From the NCBI RefSeq assembly GCF_028369105.1, contig NZ_JAQNDO010000001.1, positions 7,906,501 to 7,970,500 on the forward strand: a stretch of DNA of 64,000 nucleotides, written 5' to 3'. Position 1 is the stretch's first letter; every line of letters starts with the position of its first letter. The notes under the pieces were generated by a model that saw only the letters and a list, made by a program, of their open reading frames with translations, did no database searches and was not told the origin of the DNA. Shown here in pieces: positions 22,168-33,213 of this stretch. The translations under genes and the position numbers were made by a program. The stretch comes from Polyangium mundeleinium. GTDB taxonomy: Bacteria; Myxococcota_A; Polyangia; Polyangiales; Polyangiaceae.

Positions 22168-23505
22168 GTGAACGTCTACACCCGACGCGAGGAGATGCGC
22201 TGGACGATCATCGCGCTGACCGTACTCGTGCTGTCGTTCGGAGGCGCGGTCGTGCGGCTCGTCACGGCCGAAGGACGGCTGATCCCCGATCCCGCGGCGA
22301 TCGCCGCCGCGAAGGCCGCGGACACGAAGGCGCAGCAGGCCAAGGCCTGCCAGACCGCCGCCGATCGGCTGAACACGGAGATCCCCGTGTTCAAGGCCTC
22401 CGCGAAGGCCGCGCGCCTCGCCGCGACGGCCGCGCCGAGCGCCACGCCGCCGCCGGTGAAAGGCAAGAAGCCGCCGCCGCCGAAGGAGAAAGAGCCCGAC
22501 GTGGATCTCGCCTGGCCCTCGGCGCTCCCGTCCTACAAGCAGGTCAAGCTGCTCGCGCCGTGTCGGCCGCTCGTCGAGGGCGTGACCGGCGCGAAGTCCG
22601 AAGCGACGCGGGGTTGGGAGGCGGTCACGAGCGCGGCCGCCGTGGCGCCCGGCGAGGACTACAAGTCGCAGGTCGAGGCCGCGCGCAAGCTGCTCGCGGC
22701 GCTCGGCGAAGCGCCGGTCGACAAGGTGCTCGAAGCGGCGAAGGAGACCGAAGCGGCGCTCAAGAAAGCCGCCGACGCCGAGCAGGAGAAGGCGAAGACC
22801 GCGCAGGTGCGCGAGCCCTTGCCGAAGGGCCTGCTCTCGCGCGAGCTCGCGGTGGGCCTCGGCGTGCTCATCGGCGTGCTCGCCCTCCTCGCGAGCTTCC
22901 TCAGCGTGCGCGCGGCGGCCTCGCGGCGCCTCCAGACGCTCCTGCCGCTGCGCGAGGCCGCCAAGACGGGCAACTCCGGCATGCAAGCCGCGGCGCTGCT
23001 CACGCTCGCCTCGCAGCACAACGGCGGCGAGCCGGGGCTCGTCATCGGCGCGGGTGTCGGTGGCCTCATCGCGGCGTTCGTGTTCCCGCTCGACGCCGAC
23101 ATCTTCGTCGCGGGCGTCATGGTCGGCCTCCTCCTCGGCCTCGGCTTCCAGTGGACCGTGCGCATGTTCGAGGGCCTCTCGAACTGGCGAAGGCGCGCCA
23201 CCGAGCTCGCGGACATCGAGAAGCCCGCGGTCCCGATCGTGCTCGTCCTCTCCACGGTGCACCTCGGCCGCGAGCCCGAGTTCTGGGCCTTCTTCAGCAA
23301 GCTCTCCGCGCAGGAGCAGGCCGCCACGGTCGCGCAGCTCGCCTCCCAGGCCGAGGAGCAGATCCTCGCCGCCGCCGACGCCGGCGCGGCCCAGCCCTAC
23401 CCGCAGCAGGCCATGGCCCAGGGTTATCCCGGCGGCGGTTTTCCCCCGGGCGGCATGCCCCCGGGCGGCGGTTTTCCCCCGGGCGGCGGCTATCCCGGTC
23501 GCTGA
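22168..23505 (+). CDS. Membrane protein of unknown function with Gly-Pro-Phe-rich C-terminus
   Basis: 445 residues from a GTG with GGGGGAAG just upstream. An N-terminal membrane segment (TIIALTVLVLSFGGAVV) is followed by a periplasmic-like Ala/Lys-rich region with two cysteines, a second membrane segment (AVGLGVLIGVLALLASFL), then two closely spaced ones (LVIGAGVGGLIAAFVFP and IFVAGVMVGLLLGLGF). The last 30 residues are repeats of GGFPPGG type. No family is recognised. The Ala/Lys region may form a coiled coil. It is followed 86 bases later by a secreted hydrolase on the same strand. Confidence 0.7.
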   Translation: MNVYTRREEMRWTIIALTVLVLSFGGAVVRLVTAEGRLIPDPAAIAAAKAADTKAQQAKACQTAADRLNTEIPVFKASAKAARLAATAAPSATPPPVKGKKPPPPKEKEPDVDLAWPSALPSYKQVKLLAPCRPLVEGVTGAKSEATRGWEAVTSAAAVAPGEDYKSQVEAARKLLAALGEAPVDKVLEAAKETEAALKKAADAEQEKAKTAQVREPLPKGLLSRELAVGLGVLIGVLALLASFLSVRAAASRRLQTLLPLREAAKTGNSGMQAAALLTLASQHNGGEPGLVIGAGVGGLIAAFVFPLDADIFVAGVMVGLLLGLGFQWTVRMFEGLSNWRRRATELADIEKPAVPIVLVLSTVHLGREPEFWAFFSKLSAQEQAATVAQLASQAEEQILAAADAGAAQPYPQQAMAQGYPGGGFPPGGMPPGGGFPPGGGYPGR

Positions 23506-23591
23506 ACCACCGAACTTTCTTCACGAGCTCGGCCGTCCGCGGCAATAAACTCGCCTCTCCGCCGTATTCATGCGAGGAGGCCAAGACCCGG

Positions 23592-24665
23592 ATGCGCTTC
23601 TTTTCCCTTTCCTCGAAGAGCCTCTCCCGCATCGGCGCGCTCGTCTCGCTCCTCGGAGCGACCTCTCTCCTCGCGTCCCTGCCCGCATCGGCCGAGGACA
23701 CCGCGCCCAAGCCCGAGGCCCAGGAAGCCGCGAAAGAGGCGGACAACAAGCCCGCGGTCCTCGTCGCGCCCAAGGCCGAGCCGGCCGCGGCGCAGGCCCC
23801 CAAGGCCGAAGGCAAACAGGCGAGCGCGCCTGCCAAGAAGCGCCGGGGCGGCATCCACCCCTGCATGACCCCCGACCCGGGCTTCGGGATCTACGACCGC
23901 TGGTCGAACGAGCCCTCGATCGGCCAGATGATCGCCCCGAAGAAGGGCGGCATCACGAAGAGCGGCGGCTTCGACCTCGTCGTCCACTTCCACGGCCACG
24001 AGCCGATCCGCAAGGAGTTCGTCAAGACCGCCAAGGGCTCGGTGCTCGTGGGGATCGACCTCGGCATTGGTTCGGGCGCGTACGCGCAAGGGTTCGCGGC
24101 GCCGAACACGTTCACGCAGCTCCTCGCGAGCGTCGAGGCGGCCATGGCGAAGAAGACGGGCAACCCCAAGGCGCATGTCCGCAAGCTCGCGCTCTCGTCG
24201 TGGAGCGCGGGGTACGGCGCGATCGAGCAGATCCTCCGCCAGCCGGCCGGCAAGCGCGTCGACGCGGTCATCCTGCTCGACTCCTTGCACACCGGGTACA
24301 TCGACGAGCGCTCGAAGGCGTTGAAGACGGGGCAGATCGACGTCTTCGTGGACTACGCCAAGCGCGCCGCGAAGAAGCAGGCGTTCATGTTCCTGAGCCA
24401 CTCGTCGATCATCCCGCCCGGCTACGCGTCGACGACGGAGGTCGCGAGTTACGTCATCGGTGAGCTCAAGGGCAAGCCGAAGAAGGCCAAGCGCGCGGAC
24501 GTGCTCGGGCTCGACCTCATCCGTCGTTACGACAAGGGTGATTTCCACGTCCGTGGTTACACCGGCGACGACAAGCCCGATCACTGCGCGCACATCGGCC
24601 TCATGGCCGATATCGTGCGTGTTCATCTCGAAGCCCGCTGGAAAACGCCACGCGGGAAGTCGTGA
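23592..24665 (+). CDS. Secreted alpha/beta-hydrolase-like protein
   Basis: 357 residues from the ATG at 23592, supported by GAGGAGG eleven bases upstream and by a clear signal peptide (LSRIGALVSLLGATSLLASLPASA). After an Ala/Lys/Glu-rich linker comes a hydrolase-like core: FDLVVHFHGHE strand and oxyanion region near residue 125, a nucleophile elbow SSWSAGYGA near 198, DAVILLDSLHTGY near 225 and a possible catalytic histidine in HCAHIGLMAD near 337. The substrate is unknown; lipase, esterase or peptidase activity are all possible. It is likely exported to the periplasm or outside. Confidence 0.75.
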   Translation: MRFFSLSSKSLSRIGALVSLLGATSLLASLPASAEDTAPKPEAQEAAKEADNKPAVLVAPKAEPAAAQAPKAEGKQASAPAKKRRGGIHPCMTPDPGFGIYDRWSNEPSIGQMIAPKKGGITKSGGFDLVVHFHGHEPIRKEFVKTAKGSVLVGIDLGIGSGAYAQGFAAPNTFTQLLASVEAAMAKKTGNPKAHVRKLALSSWSAGYGAIEQILRQPAGKRVDAVILLDSLHTGYIDERSKALKTGQIDVFVDYAKRAAKKQAFMFLSHSSIIPPGYASTTEVASYVIGELKGKPKKAKRADVLGLDLIRRYDKGDFHVRGYTGDDKPDHCAHIGLMADIVRVHLEARWKTPRGKS

Positions 24666-24793
24666 TCGAGCGCTCCGAACGACGCGCGTAATCGAATCGT
24701 CACCTCCGCGAAGGCCATTTCGCAGGCGTTTGAAAGCATTTCGCTGTCGCGAAGTTCTTGACGTTTCGACGCAATCCCGTAACGGATGATCAC

Positions 24794-25807
24794 ATGGGTG
24801 GCATTGGCGTCGTTCTGAATCCGCGCTCCCGACAGAACCGCCGCGACCCGGCCGCGGCCTCGCGGCTGGCGCGGACCCTCGGCGATCGAGGCGTCGTCCG
24901 CACCGCGCAGACGAGGGAGGATCTCGCGCGAATCGCGGAGGATTTCCGGAAACTCAAGATCGACGTGCTCGGCATCTCCGGCGGAGACGGCACGAATCAC
25001 ATCACCCTGACCGGATTCCTCGAGGTCTACAGCGACGAGCCGCTCCCGCCGATCGCGTTCCTGCGCGGCGGAACGATGAACACGGTGGCGAACGCCGTGG
25101 GCGTGCCCCGCGGCAAGCCCGACGGCCTGCTCTCGACGCTGATCGCCCGCTACAACGAGCGTGGAAAAGCCTCGCTTCGGGTGGTCGAACGCAACACGAT
25201 GCGAATCGACGACCATTACGGGTTCATTTTCGGTACCGGCGCGATCCACGGATACATGGCCGAGTACTACCGGCACCCCGAGCCGAACCCGGTCCACGCC
25301 GCGTCCACGCTTTACGAGGCCAGCAAGAGCGTCATGCTCGGGCACCGGACGCCGGTCGCCGAGCGCTGGGAAGGCTCGGTGGAGCTCTCCGGCGGCGTGC
25401 GTTTGCCCATGCGGGACTACCTCTGCATCGCGGCGGGCACGGTCGATCAGATTGGCCTCGGTTTCCGGCCTTTCTATCGCTCGGGGCACGTCCCCGGCCG
25501 CTTCCACATCCTCGGCATCCACACGAGCGCGCTCGGGTTCGTCAAAAAGCTCCCGGACATCTGGCAGGCGCGCCCGATGGGCGAGGAGCACACCTACGAC
25601 CACCTCGCCGAGCACGCGATCCTGGAGGCTCGCTCGGGCGTGGTGCGGTACGTGCTCGACGGGGATCTCCACGAGCATCGCGGGCCGCTCGAGATGCGCG
25701 TGGGGCCGCGCGTGCAGATCGTCGTGGAGCACAAGGCGGGCATCCGGCCGCCGGGCGGGAGCACGTTCACGTTTCCCCCGCCCTGGATTCAGCCCGGCAA
25801 TTCTTGA
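24794..25807 (+). CDS. Diacylglycerol/sphingosine kinase family lipid kinase
   Basis: 337 residues from the ATG at 24794 (MGGIGVVLNPRSRQN); a longer frame starting at 24758 lacks the family start. The nucleotide-binding signature SGGDGTNHIT is present near residue 65, preceded by the VLNPRS strand, and FLRGGTMNTVAN fits the second conserved block. The C-terminal beta-sandwich half ends with VRYVLDGDLHEHRGP, as in YegS/DagK-type kinases. These phosphorylate diacylglycerol or similar lipids. A TTGACG box at about 24757 with a weak TAACGG sixteen bases later may be its promoter. It ends four bases before a convergent gene. Confidence 0.9.
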   Translation: MGGIGVVLNPRSRQNRRDPAAASRLARTLGDRGVVRTAQTREDLARIAEDFRKLKIDVLGISGGDGTNHITLTGFLEVYSDEPLPPIAFLRGGTMNTVANAVGVPRGKPDGLLSTLIARYNERGKASLRVVERNTMRIDDHYGFIFGTGAIHGYMAEYYRHPEPNPVHAASTLYEASKSVMLGHRTPVAERWEGSVELSGGVRLPMRDYLCIAAGTVDQIGLGFRPFYRSGHVPGRFHILGIHTSALGFVKKLPDIWQARPMGEEHTYDHLAEHAILEARSGVVRYVLDGDLHEHRGPLEMRVGPRVQIVVEHKAGIRPPGGSTFTFPPPWIQPGNS

Positions 25808-25810
25808 GGC

Positions 25811-26284
25811 TCACGCCTCGGGCATGTCGGCGGCGTCGAGCCGCACCGTGACGAACGTCCCGTAGCTCATCACGGTGAGCGACTCGTGGTCGACGATCAT
25901 CACACGGACGCACCGAGCGGGCGCGGCCATGCGGAGGTCCTCGTACGGGTCGAACGGAGCGTCCTCCGCGGGCGGGAGCGCCGATCGCAGGAAGGCGTGG
26001 ACCTTGTCGCGGTGCCCGATGAGCACGCACGTGCCGATGGGCTCTTCGTCCTGGAAGAACAGCTCGTGCGCGGAGACGTCGACGACGAGCACGGCCACGT
26101 CCACGACGTCGAGCCCGCTCGTCACGCAGATCTGCTCGATGCGCGAGCAGACGGCGCTCTCCACGTTGCGAAACAGCGCGATCCGCCGCCTCTGGCCGTC
26201 CGTCAGCGAGGTATCGGCGAGGAAATTCGACAGGCTCGCCGGGATCTCCGATTGCGCGGTCTCCTTGTTCTTGGCGTCCCCCAT
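25811..26284 (-). CDS. Hypothetical protein
   Basis: 157 residues from the ATG at 26284; the frame continues upstream but the extension is a run of Arg/Gly/Pro. I do not recognise a family. The sequence has a hydrophobic beta-rich core (GLDVVDVAVLVVDVS and ARCVRVMIVDHESLTVMSYGTFVTVRL) and one short helix with two cysteines near the N-terminus (AVCSRIEQICV), no signal peptide and no membrane span. Codon pattern matches the neighbours, so it is likely real. It converges with the lipid kinase gene. Confidence 0.6.
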   Translation of the reverse strand: MGDAKNKETAQSEIPASLSNFLADTSLTDGQRRRIALFRNVESAVCSRIEQICVTSGLDVVDVAVLVVDVSAHELFFQDEEPIGTCVLIGHRDKVHAFLRSALPPAEDAPFDPYEDLRMAAPARCVRVMIVDHESLTVMSYGTFVTVRLDAADMPEA

Positions 26285-26450
26285 GTTGATACCGCGAGGA
26301 CCCCGCCGTCGGACGGGCCCGCCGCGCCTCCCCACAGGGGTTTTATGCACGAGTGTCGCCAACGCCCCTCCCCGTGAGGAAGGAACGTGCCGCACGGAAT
26401 CGTCGCGCAGCGGACGGGATCGCTCGGTCAGCGTGCTCCCGTCCTGCGCG

Positions 26451-27554
26451 TCAGGGTGCGGCCCCGAGCGCGGCTTTCGTCTCCGTTTGGATCACGAGCT
26501 GCTGACCTGCCGGCTGATTCGGTGATTTCAGCAGCGACTGCATCACGAGCGCGATCTGCCCCCGCTCGGGCATGAACCGGGTGTCGCCGACCTCGATCTC
26601 GCCCTTGCCGCGCGACTCGTAGCGCTCGAGCGACACGGGCACGTCCTTCGGCAGGCCCGGGAGGCCGAGCGTCGTGTTCGCGGCGTATTGCCGGACCTCG
26701 AGCGAGAGCGTCGCCCGTTTGCCGTCGAGCTTCTCCACCTTCGCGACGCGGTACCGCAGCACATCCACGCCCGACGAGCGCGCCCGATCCGTCACCATCC
26801 AGTACGCGCCGACGCCGACCGGCTTGTCGGGCAAAGGCACCGTCGACGCGAGCACCGCGTCGACCAGCGAGCCCACCACGAGCTCGATCCCCGGCGTCGA
26901 GTCCTTCGGGTACTCGATCGCCAGATCCGTGGCGATCCCGGAGGGCCCGAGCCGATAACGGATCACGCTGTCTTTCAGGTTCTTGAGCTCGGCCGGCACG
27001 TCGCCGCGGATCGCCTTCACCGCCGCGAGCTTCACGACCACGGGTTGCCCCGACGGGGCTGGTTCGGCCGCTTTGTCGGTCTTCTTCTTGTCGTCCTTCG
27101 CCTTGTCGGCCTTGAAGACGAGCTCGACGATGAGCGGCGGCAGGCCTTGTTGCGCCGCGCGTACCTGCAGGAGGAGCGTCGTCTTGCGCTCGTCTCCCCC
27201 CGCGAACGCGTACGAGAGCGGCACCTTCGGATCACTGCCGTCCCCGAAGAGCTCGAGCTTCGGCGTTGCCATGGGGGCGTGGGCCGCGTCGGCAGCGGCG
27301 GACTCGAAGATGCCGGACTCGGGCGGCCCCCCTGCGGCGTCCTTCGGGCCGGCGGACTGCGCAGGCGGCGCCTGGGCCGCGGCGGCGAGGGCCTCGCCGA
27401 GCTTGCCGCCGACGACCGGCCCGGTCTGGGCATCCGCGCCCGCGTCGGCGACGGGCGCCGCGGGCTTCTTTTCTTCCTGACATCCGATCGTGGAGACCAC
27501 GAGCCCGAGCGCGATCATGCTCGCGCATCGGGCCACGTTCGCGCGTAGAGCCAT
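26451..27554 (-). CDS. Predicted lipoprotein of unknown function
   Basis: 367 residues from the ATG at 27554. A lipoprotein signal is clear: basic start, hydrophobic ASMIALGLVVSTIG and a cysteine in STIGCQ. An Ala/Pro-rich linker precedes a folded domain of beta-strands with several basic repeats (KADKAKDDKKKTDK near residue 175) and ends ALVMQSLLKSPNQPAGQQL. No enzymatic motif is seen. It is divergent from the PEBP gene at 27718 with a 163-base gap. Confidence 0.75.
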   Translation of the reverse strand: MALRANVARCASMIALGLVVSTIGCQEEKKPAAPVADAGADAQTGPVVGGKLGEALAAAAQAPPAQSAGPKDAAGGPPESGIFESAAADAAHAPMATPKLELFGDGSDPKVPLSYAFAGGDERKTTLLLQVRAAQQGLPPLIVELVFKADKAKDDKKKTDKAAEPAPSGQPVVVKLAAVKAIRGDVPAELKNLKDSVIRYRLGPSGIATDLAIEYPKDSTPGIELVVGSLVDAVLASTVPLPDKPVGVGAYWMVTDRARSSGVDVLRYRVAKVEKLDGKRATLSLEVRQYAANTTLGLPGLPKDVPVSLERYESRGKGEIEVGDTRFMPERGQIALVMQSLLKSPNQPAGQQLVIQTETKAALGAAP

Positions 27555-27717
27555 GGCGCACGATGTATCTCGTTTTCGCGAGGGTGTCAGGTCCGACCGG
27601 GCCGGACCACGCGAGGCCCCCCAAGCGTCGACCAGGGGATGGGAGGGAGGGGCGGTGGGCCGCAGATGCTCTCTACGCCGCGCCAGAAACGAAAACCGGG
27701 CGCCGGAGGGAGGGAGC

Positions 27718-28182
27718 ATGCTGACGATCACGTCCACCGCGTTCGCGCCGAACGGTCCGATCCCGCGGGAGCACACCTGCGAGGGCGACGATCGATCCCC
27801 GCCGCTCACCTTTGCGTCGGTCCCGCCGGGCACGCAGAGCTTGGCGCTGATCGTGGACGATCCGGACGCGCCGGATCCACGCGCGCCGAAGCGGACGTGG
27901 GTGCACTGGGTCGTCTACAACCTACCGCCCACGACGACGGGCCTCTCCGCAGGCGCGGAGCTCCCTCCGAGCGCGCGGGCGGGGAACAACGACTGGGGCC
28001 GCGACGTGTACGGCGGCCCGTGTCCGCCGATCGGGCGGCACCGTTATTTCCACAAGCTCTATGCGCTCGACGTGATCCTGCCGGATCTCGGGACGCCGAC
28101 GAAGGCCGAGCTCGAGCGCGCCATGGAAGGGCACGTGCTCGAACAGGCGCATCTCGTGGGCACGTACGAAAAAGCCGCTTGA
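27718..28182 (+). CDS. YbhB/YbcL-type PEBP family protein
   Basis: 154 residues from the ATG at 27718 with GGAGGGAGG directly upstream, so longer in-frame starts are not needed. The PEBP motifs are present: DDPDAPDPRAPKRTWVHWVVYNLPP around residues 42-66 and GPCPPIGRHRYFHKLYALD around 100-118. The family binds phosphatidylethanolamine-like or other anionic ligands in eukaryotes; bacterial members are mostly uncharacterised. The last codons (Glu-Lys-Ala-Ala-stop) form part of a hairpin that looks like the terminator of the convergent response-regulator gene. Confidence 0.92.
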   Translation: MLTITSTAFAPNGPIPREHTCEGDDRSPPLTFASVPPGTQSLALIVDDPDAPDPRAPKRTWVHWVVYNLPPTTTGLSAGAELPPSARAGNNDWGRDVYGGPCPPIGRHRYFHKLYALDVILPDLGTPTKAELERAMEGHVLEQAHLVGTYEKAA

Positions 28183-28191
28183 TCAGCGGCT
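28167..28191 (-). terminator. Intrinsic terminator for the receiver-domain gene, overlapping the PEBP gene end
   Basis: A 7-bp perfect stem (AGCCGCT / AGCGGCT, 28173-28179 and 28185-28191) with a 5-base loop. Read on the minus strand, the stem is followed by TTTTT, as in a Rho-independent terminator. It starts just beyond the stop of the minus-strand receiver gene and lies within the last codons of the convergent PEBP gene. Confidence 0.75.
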
Positions 28192-28199
28192 CTGCCCTG

Positions 28200-28571
28200 T
28201 CATTTGCGCGTGGCCGCGATGGCCCTGATGTCATTCAGGAGCTCGAGCGGCCGGAAGGGCTTCGAGTAAAACGCGGTCGCGCCGGCGTTCTTCACGCGCG
28301 CCTTGGACTCGGGGTCGTCCATCGCGCTGATCACGAAGATCGGCAGCTCCTTCGTCGACTCGAGCGCGCGCAGGCGCGCACAGACCTCGAAGCCGTCGAG
28401 CGCGCCGGGGAGCATGAGGTCGAGCAGCAGGATGTCGAACGGCTCGGTCGAGGCGAGCTCCACGGCCTTCGCGCCCGTGGCGACGCCCACCACCTCGTGA
28501 CCGCTCGAACCGACCAGTGTCTCGATCATCCGGCGGATGGCGTCCTGATCTTCGCAGACGAGCACTCGCAT
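28200..28571 (-). CDS. Stand-alone response-regulator receiver domain
   Basis: 123 residues, only a CheY-like receiver. The acidic pair is in VCEDQD (residues 7-8), the phospho-acceptor is Asp51 in LLLDLMLP, the switch serine is at 82 (ISAMDD) and the conserved lysine at 104 (YSKPF). There is no output domain, so it must act through protein contacts, either on a motility or chemotaxis-like complex or as a phosphorelay intermediate. No histidine kinase is adjacent. It is divergent from the small PH-like gene and converges with the PEBP gene. Confidence 0.92.
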   Translation of the reverse strand: MRVLVCEDQDAIRRMIETLVGSSGHEVVGVATGAKAVELASTEPFDILLLDLMLPGALDGFEVCARLRALESTKELPIFVISAMDDPESKARVKNAGATAFYSKPFRPLELLNDIRAIAATRK

Positions 28572-28668
28572 GATTTCACTCGCTCCGGCCCCGAAGGGCC
28601 CGTTCGTCCCTTCTACATCGAGACCCGGGTGCGGGCCAGATCGAGCCGCGTGGATCGCCGCTCCCCCT

Positions 28669-28689
28669 CCCCCGAACGCAAGTCGGGGG
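28669..28689. promoter_or_regulatory. Hairpin/inverted repeat in the divergent gap between receiver and PH-like genes
   Basis: A 7-bp inverted repeat (CCCCCGA / TCGGGGG) with a 7-base spacer, followed on the plus strand by TATTGT, which could be a -10 box for the gene starting at 28728. It may be an operator; no regulator is known. Confidence 0.3.
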
Positions 28690-28727
28690 TATTGTCTCCA
28701 GGGTCACCTGCCCCCAACGTCACGCCC

Positions 28728-29045
28728 ATGACCGTCCTGTACGAAGACCCGCACGTCGTGTGTGACGACGATGCGCTCACCATCAAGCGATATTACTTTC
28801 CCGTCGGCAGCAAGCGGATCCCGTACAGCGAGATCCGCCGCGTGGACGACACGCCGATGGGCTGGCTCACGGGCAAGCTGCGGCTTTGGGGCATGGGCCC
28901 GGCGCCGTACTGGTTCCACCTCGATGTGGAGCGACCTGGCAAGGAGCGATGCATCGTGATCGACCGGGGCGGCTTCGTGAAGATCGCGCTCACGCCGGCC
29001 GATCACGAGGCCGTGCTCACCCTGCTGCGTGAACGTACGAGGTAG
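28728..29045 (+). CDS. Small PH-like domain protein
   Basis: 105 residues from the ATG at 28728. The pattern of seven short strands and a final helix (LYEDPHVVCDDDALTIKRYY, RIPYSEIRRVDD, YWFHLDV, CIVIDRGGFVKIAL, DHEAVLTLL) resembles bacterial PH-like domains, which are usually scaffolds. There is no membrane segment and no catalytic motif. The gene ends 11 bases before hrpB, so the two could share a transcript. Confidence 0.7.
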   Translation: MTVLYEDPHVVCDDDALTIKRYYFPVGSKRIPYSEIRRVDDTPMGWLTGKLRLWGMGPAPYWFHLDVERPGKERCIVIDRGGFVKIALTPADHEAVLTLLRERTR

Positions 29046-29056
29046 CCGCGGACCAC

Positions 29057-31645
<2,589 letters not shown>

Positions 31646-31685
31646 GCCCGCGCGCACGTTCGAGATGGAAAGACTCCACTCGTGC

Positions 31686-31714
31686 TTGACATGCCCGGCC
31701 TCTTCCGCCACTTT
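31686..31714 (+). promoter_or_regulatory. Candidate promoter of rpmB
   Basis: A perfect TTGACA (31686-31691) lies about 80 bases before the bL28 start, in the hrpB-rpmB gap. Seventeen bases later is CACTTT, a poor match to a -10 hexamer, as is common in this GC-rich group. The strong -35 is the main argument. Confidence 0.4.
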
Positions 31715-31772
31715 CCGCAGCCCCGAGCGACGGGTCCCGCGCGCAACGCGCGAAATGCCTGCTGAGGACGTC

Positions 31773-31997
31773 ATGGCGAAGAGCGACATCACTGGGAAAC
31801 GGAAGCTTCTGGCGCAGAACGTCTCCCACTCGAACATCAAGACCAAGCGCTGGCAGAACGTGAACATCCAGACCCGCAGGCTCTGGGTTCCGGAGCTCAA
31901 GCGCTACGTCACGCTGAACCTCACGACGCGCGACATCCGCACCATCGACAAGGTGGGCGTCGTCGCGTACGCGAAGCGGTACGGCGTCGCGCTCTAG
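31773..31997 (+). CDS. rpmB: 50S ribosomal protein bL28
   Basis: 74 residues from the ATG at 31773 with GAGGA just upstream; a longer in-frame extension (from 31605) is the end of hrpB in another frame. The sequence MAKSDITGKRKLLAQNVSHSN and NIQTRRLWVPELKRYVTLNLTTRDIRTIDK matches bL28. The N-terminal zinc cysteines found in some bL28 proteins are absent (a C-minus form). The gene stands alone, without rpmG, and has its own terminator at 32070-32103. Confidence 0.96.
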   Translation: MAKSDITGKRKLLAQNVSHSNIKTKRWQNVNIQTRRLWVPELKRYVTLNLTTRDIRTIDKVGVVAYAKRYGVAL

Positions 31998-32069
31998 GCT
32001 CGGCCTGGGCTCGTCGCCGCGCCGTGCAGAGCGTGTGCGTGTAGACGAAGGCAACGCTGGCACGGAAGA

Positions 32070-32103
32070 GCGCGCCTCCATTCGGGGGCGCGCCTGCTTT
32101 TTG
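32070..32103 (+). terminator. Intrinsic terminator after rpmB
   Basis: A 10-bp stem (GCGCGCCTCC / GGGGGCGCGC, one G-T type mismatch) with an ATTC loop, followed after four bases by TTTTT. Confidence 0.8.
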
Positions 32104-32125
32104 TCTACGTTGTTTTGAGCGGCAA

Positions 32126-32160
32126 GCGGCGGGCGAACGAGCGGCTCGTCGGCCCGCCGC
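32126..32160 (-). terminator. Long hairpin at the end of the minus-strand rpsP operon
   Basis: A perfect 9-bp stem (GCGGCGGGC / GCCCGCCGC) continued, after a two-base internal loop, by a 5-bp inner stem. It begins four bases past the stop of the GGT-like gene on the minus strand. There is no T-run directly after it, so it may act as an RNA 3'-end stabiliser or need Rho. Confidence 0.5.
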
Positions 32161-32163
32161 GGC

Positions 32164-33213
32164 TCAGGATTCGTCGGCGGATCGCGCCGTCCCGTCCCCG
32201 GTCGAGACCAAGAACCGCGCGTCCCGCGCATCCCGCAGCAAGGCCATCGCCGTGAGCGCGCCCGACTTCTCTCGCAGCTCCGCGACGGCCGTCTCTGCCG
32301 GCCACCCCTCGGCGAGGGGGCGCAGCGCCGCGACGTCGACGCCCGCCTTCCCGAGCAACGCCACCGCCGCGTAAAACCCGGACTTGCCCACGATCGCGAG
32401 CGGCGCCGGCATGTCGAGCGGCGCGCCCGGCGACGTCCGCGGGACCCCGCGCCGCACGGGTTGCGCATGCCGGCCGAGCACGAGCTCGAGCTCCGGCACG
32501 AGCACGCCCTGCTCCCGCCGCGTCGGCACGAAGACGAGCGCCGCGAGCAGGCCTCGACCGTCACAAGCGAGGATCGCGTCCGCCACCGGGAGCCGGCCGA
32601 GCGGCGCGTCCCAGGGCACGCTGAGCGCTGACACGTCGGACCCGAGCGACGTCGTGCGGGCAGGCACGTCCTCGGGCATCGCGCTCTCCAGATCCTCAGC
32701 CGTGAGGATGCCGCCCGCCACGGGCCCACCCGCCGCGAGGAGCGCGCTCACCGCCTCCTCGGAGGCGAGCGCGAGCGGCCCTGCCGACCCCACGCGCTTG
32801 ATCAGCGCCGCACGTTTCGTGGCGCCCGCGGCCTCCGCCGCTGCGACGCCGGCCCGCGCGAGACCGCCGAGCCCCGATCGCCCGCGCGCCGCGTGCAGGA
32901 TCGCGATGAGCCCGAGTGATCGCGGCACGGCGACGTACGCGCCGAGCGGGATCTCTTTTTCGGTCTTCCACCCGCGCGGACGAGCTGCGCCTCTTCCAGG
33001 CTGCAGCGAGCGTCCATCGATCACACGCGCCCCGGCGCCGCCGCCTGCGACGATCGCCACGACGGGCGAAAGCAGGACGGAGGCATCTTGACCGGCGAGC
33101 GCGAAAAATCCGGCGATGACCGCGTCGGCCGCGCTGCCTCCGGCGTCGAGCGCGGCCTGGGCCGGGCCCTGCGTGGTCGACGAGCGCGCGAGTGCGAGGG
33201 CGCCGCGGATCAC
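32164..33213 (-). CDS. Gamma-glutamyltranspeptidase-like protein, degenerate
   Basis: 349 residues against about 550 for true GGT. The N-terminal part has the GGT opening (AALDAGGSAADAVIAGFFAL, then VVAIVAGGGAGARVIDGR). The region expected to hold the catalytic threonine (TTHxS in GGT) reads ARTTSLGSDVSAL, so a Thr is present but the context is altered. There is no signal peptide, unlike periplasmic GGTs. Activity is doubtful; it may be an inactive homolog. It is last in the operon and overlaps the DUF72 gene by four bases. Confidence 0.65.
   Translation of the reverse strand: MIRGALALARSSTTQGPAQAALDAGGSAADAVIAGFFALAGQDASVLLSPVVAIVAGGGAGARVIDGRSLQPGRGAARPRGWKTEKEIPLGAYVAVPRSLGLIAILHAARGRSGLGGLARAGVAAAEAAGATKRAALIKRVGSAGPLALASEEAVSALLAAGGPVAGGILTAEDLESAMPEDVPARTTSLGSDVSALSVPWDAPLGRLPVADAILACDGRGLLAALVFVPTRREQGVLVPELELVLGRHAQPVRRGVPRTSPGAPLDMPAPLAIVGKSGFYAAVALLGKAGVDVAALRPLAEGWPAETAVAELREKSGALTAMALLRDARDARFLVSTGDGTARSADES

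Noticed and set aside
22098-24665. An 855-residue protein on the plus strand
   Set aside because: The first 490 codons are a shadow of the membrane-protein gene at 22168 in another frame; the real start is at 23592 with a signal peptide and binding site.
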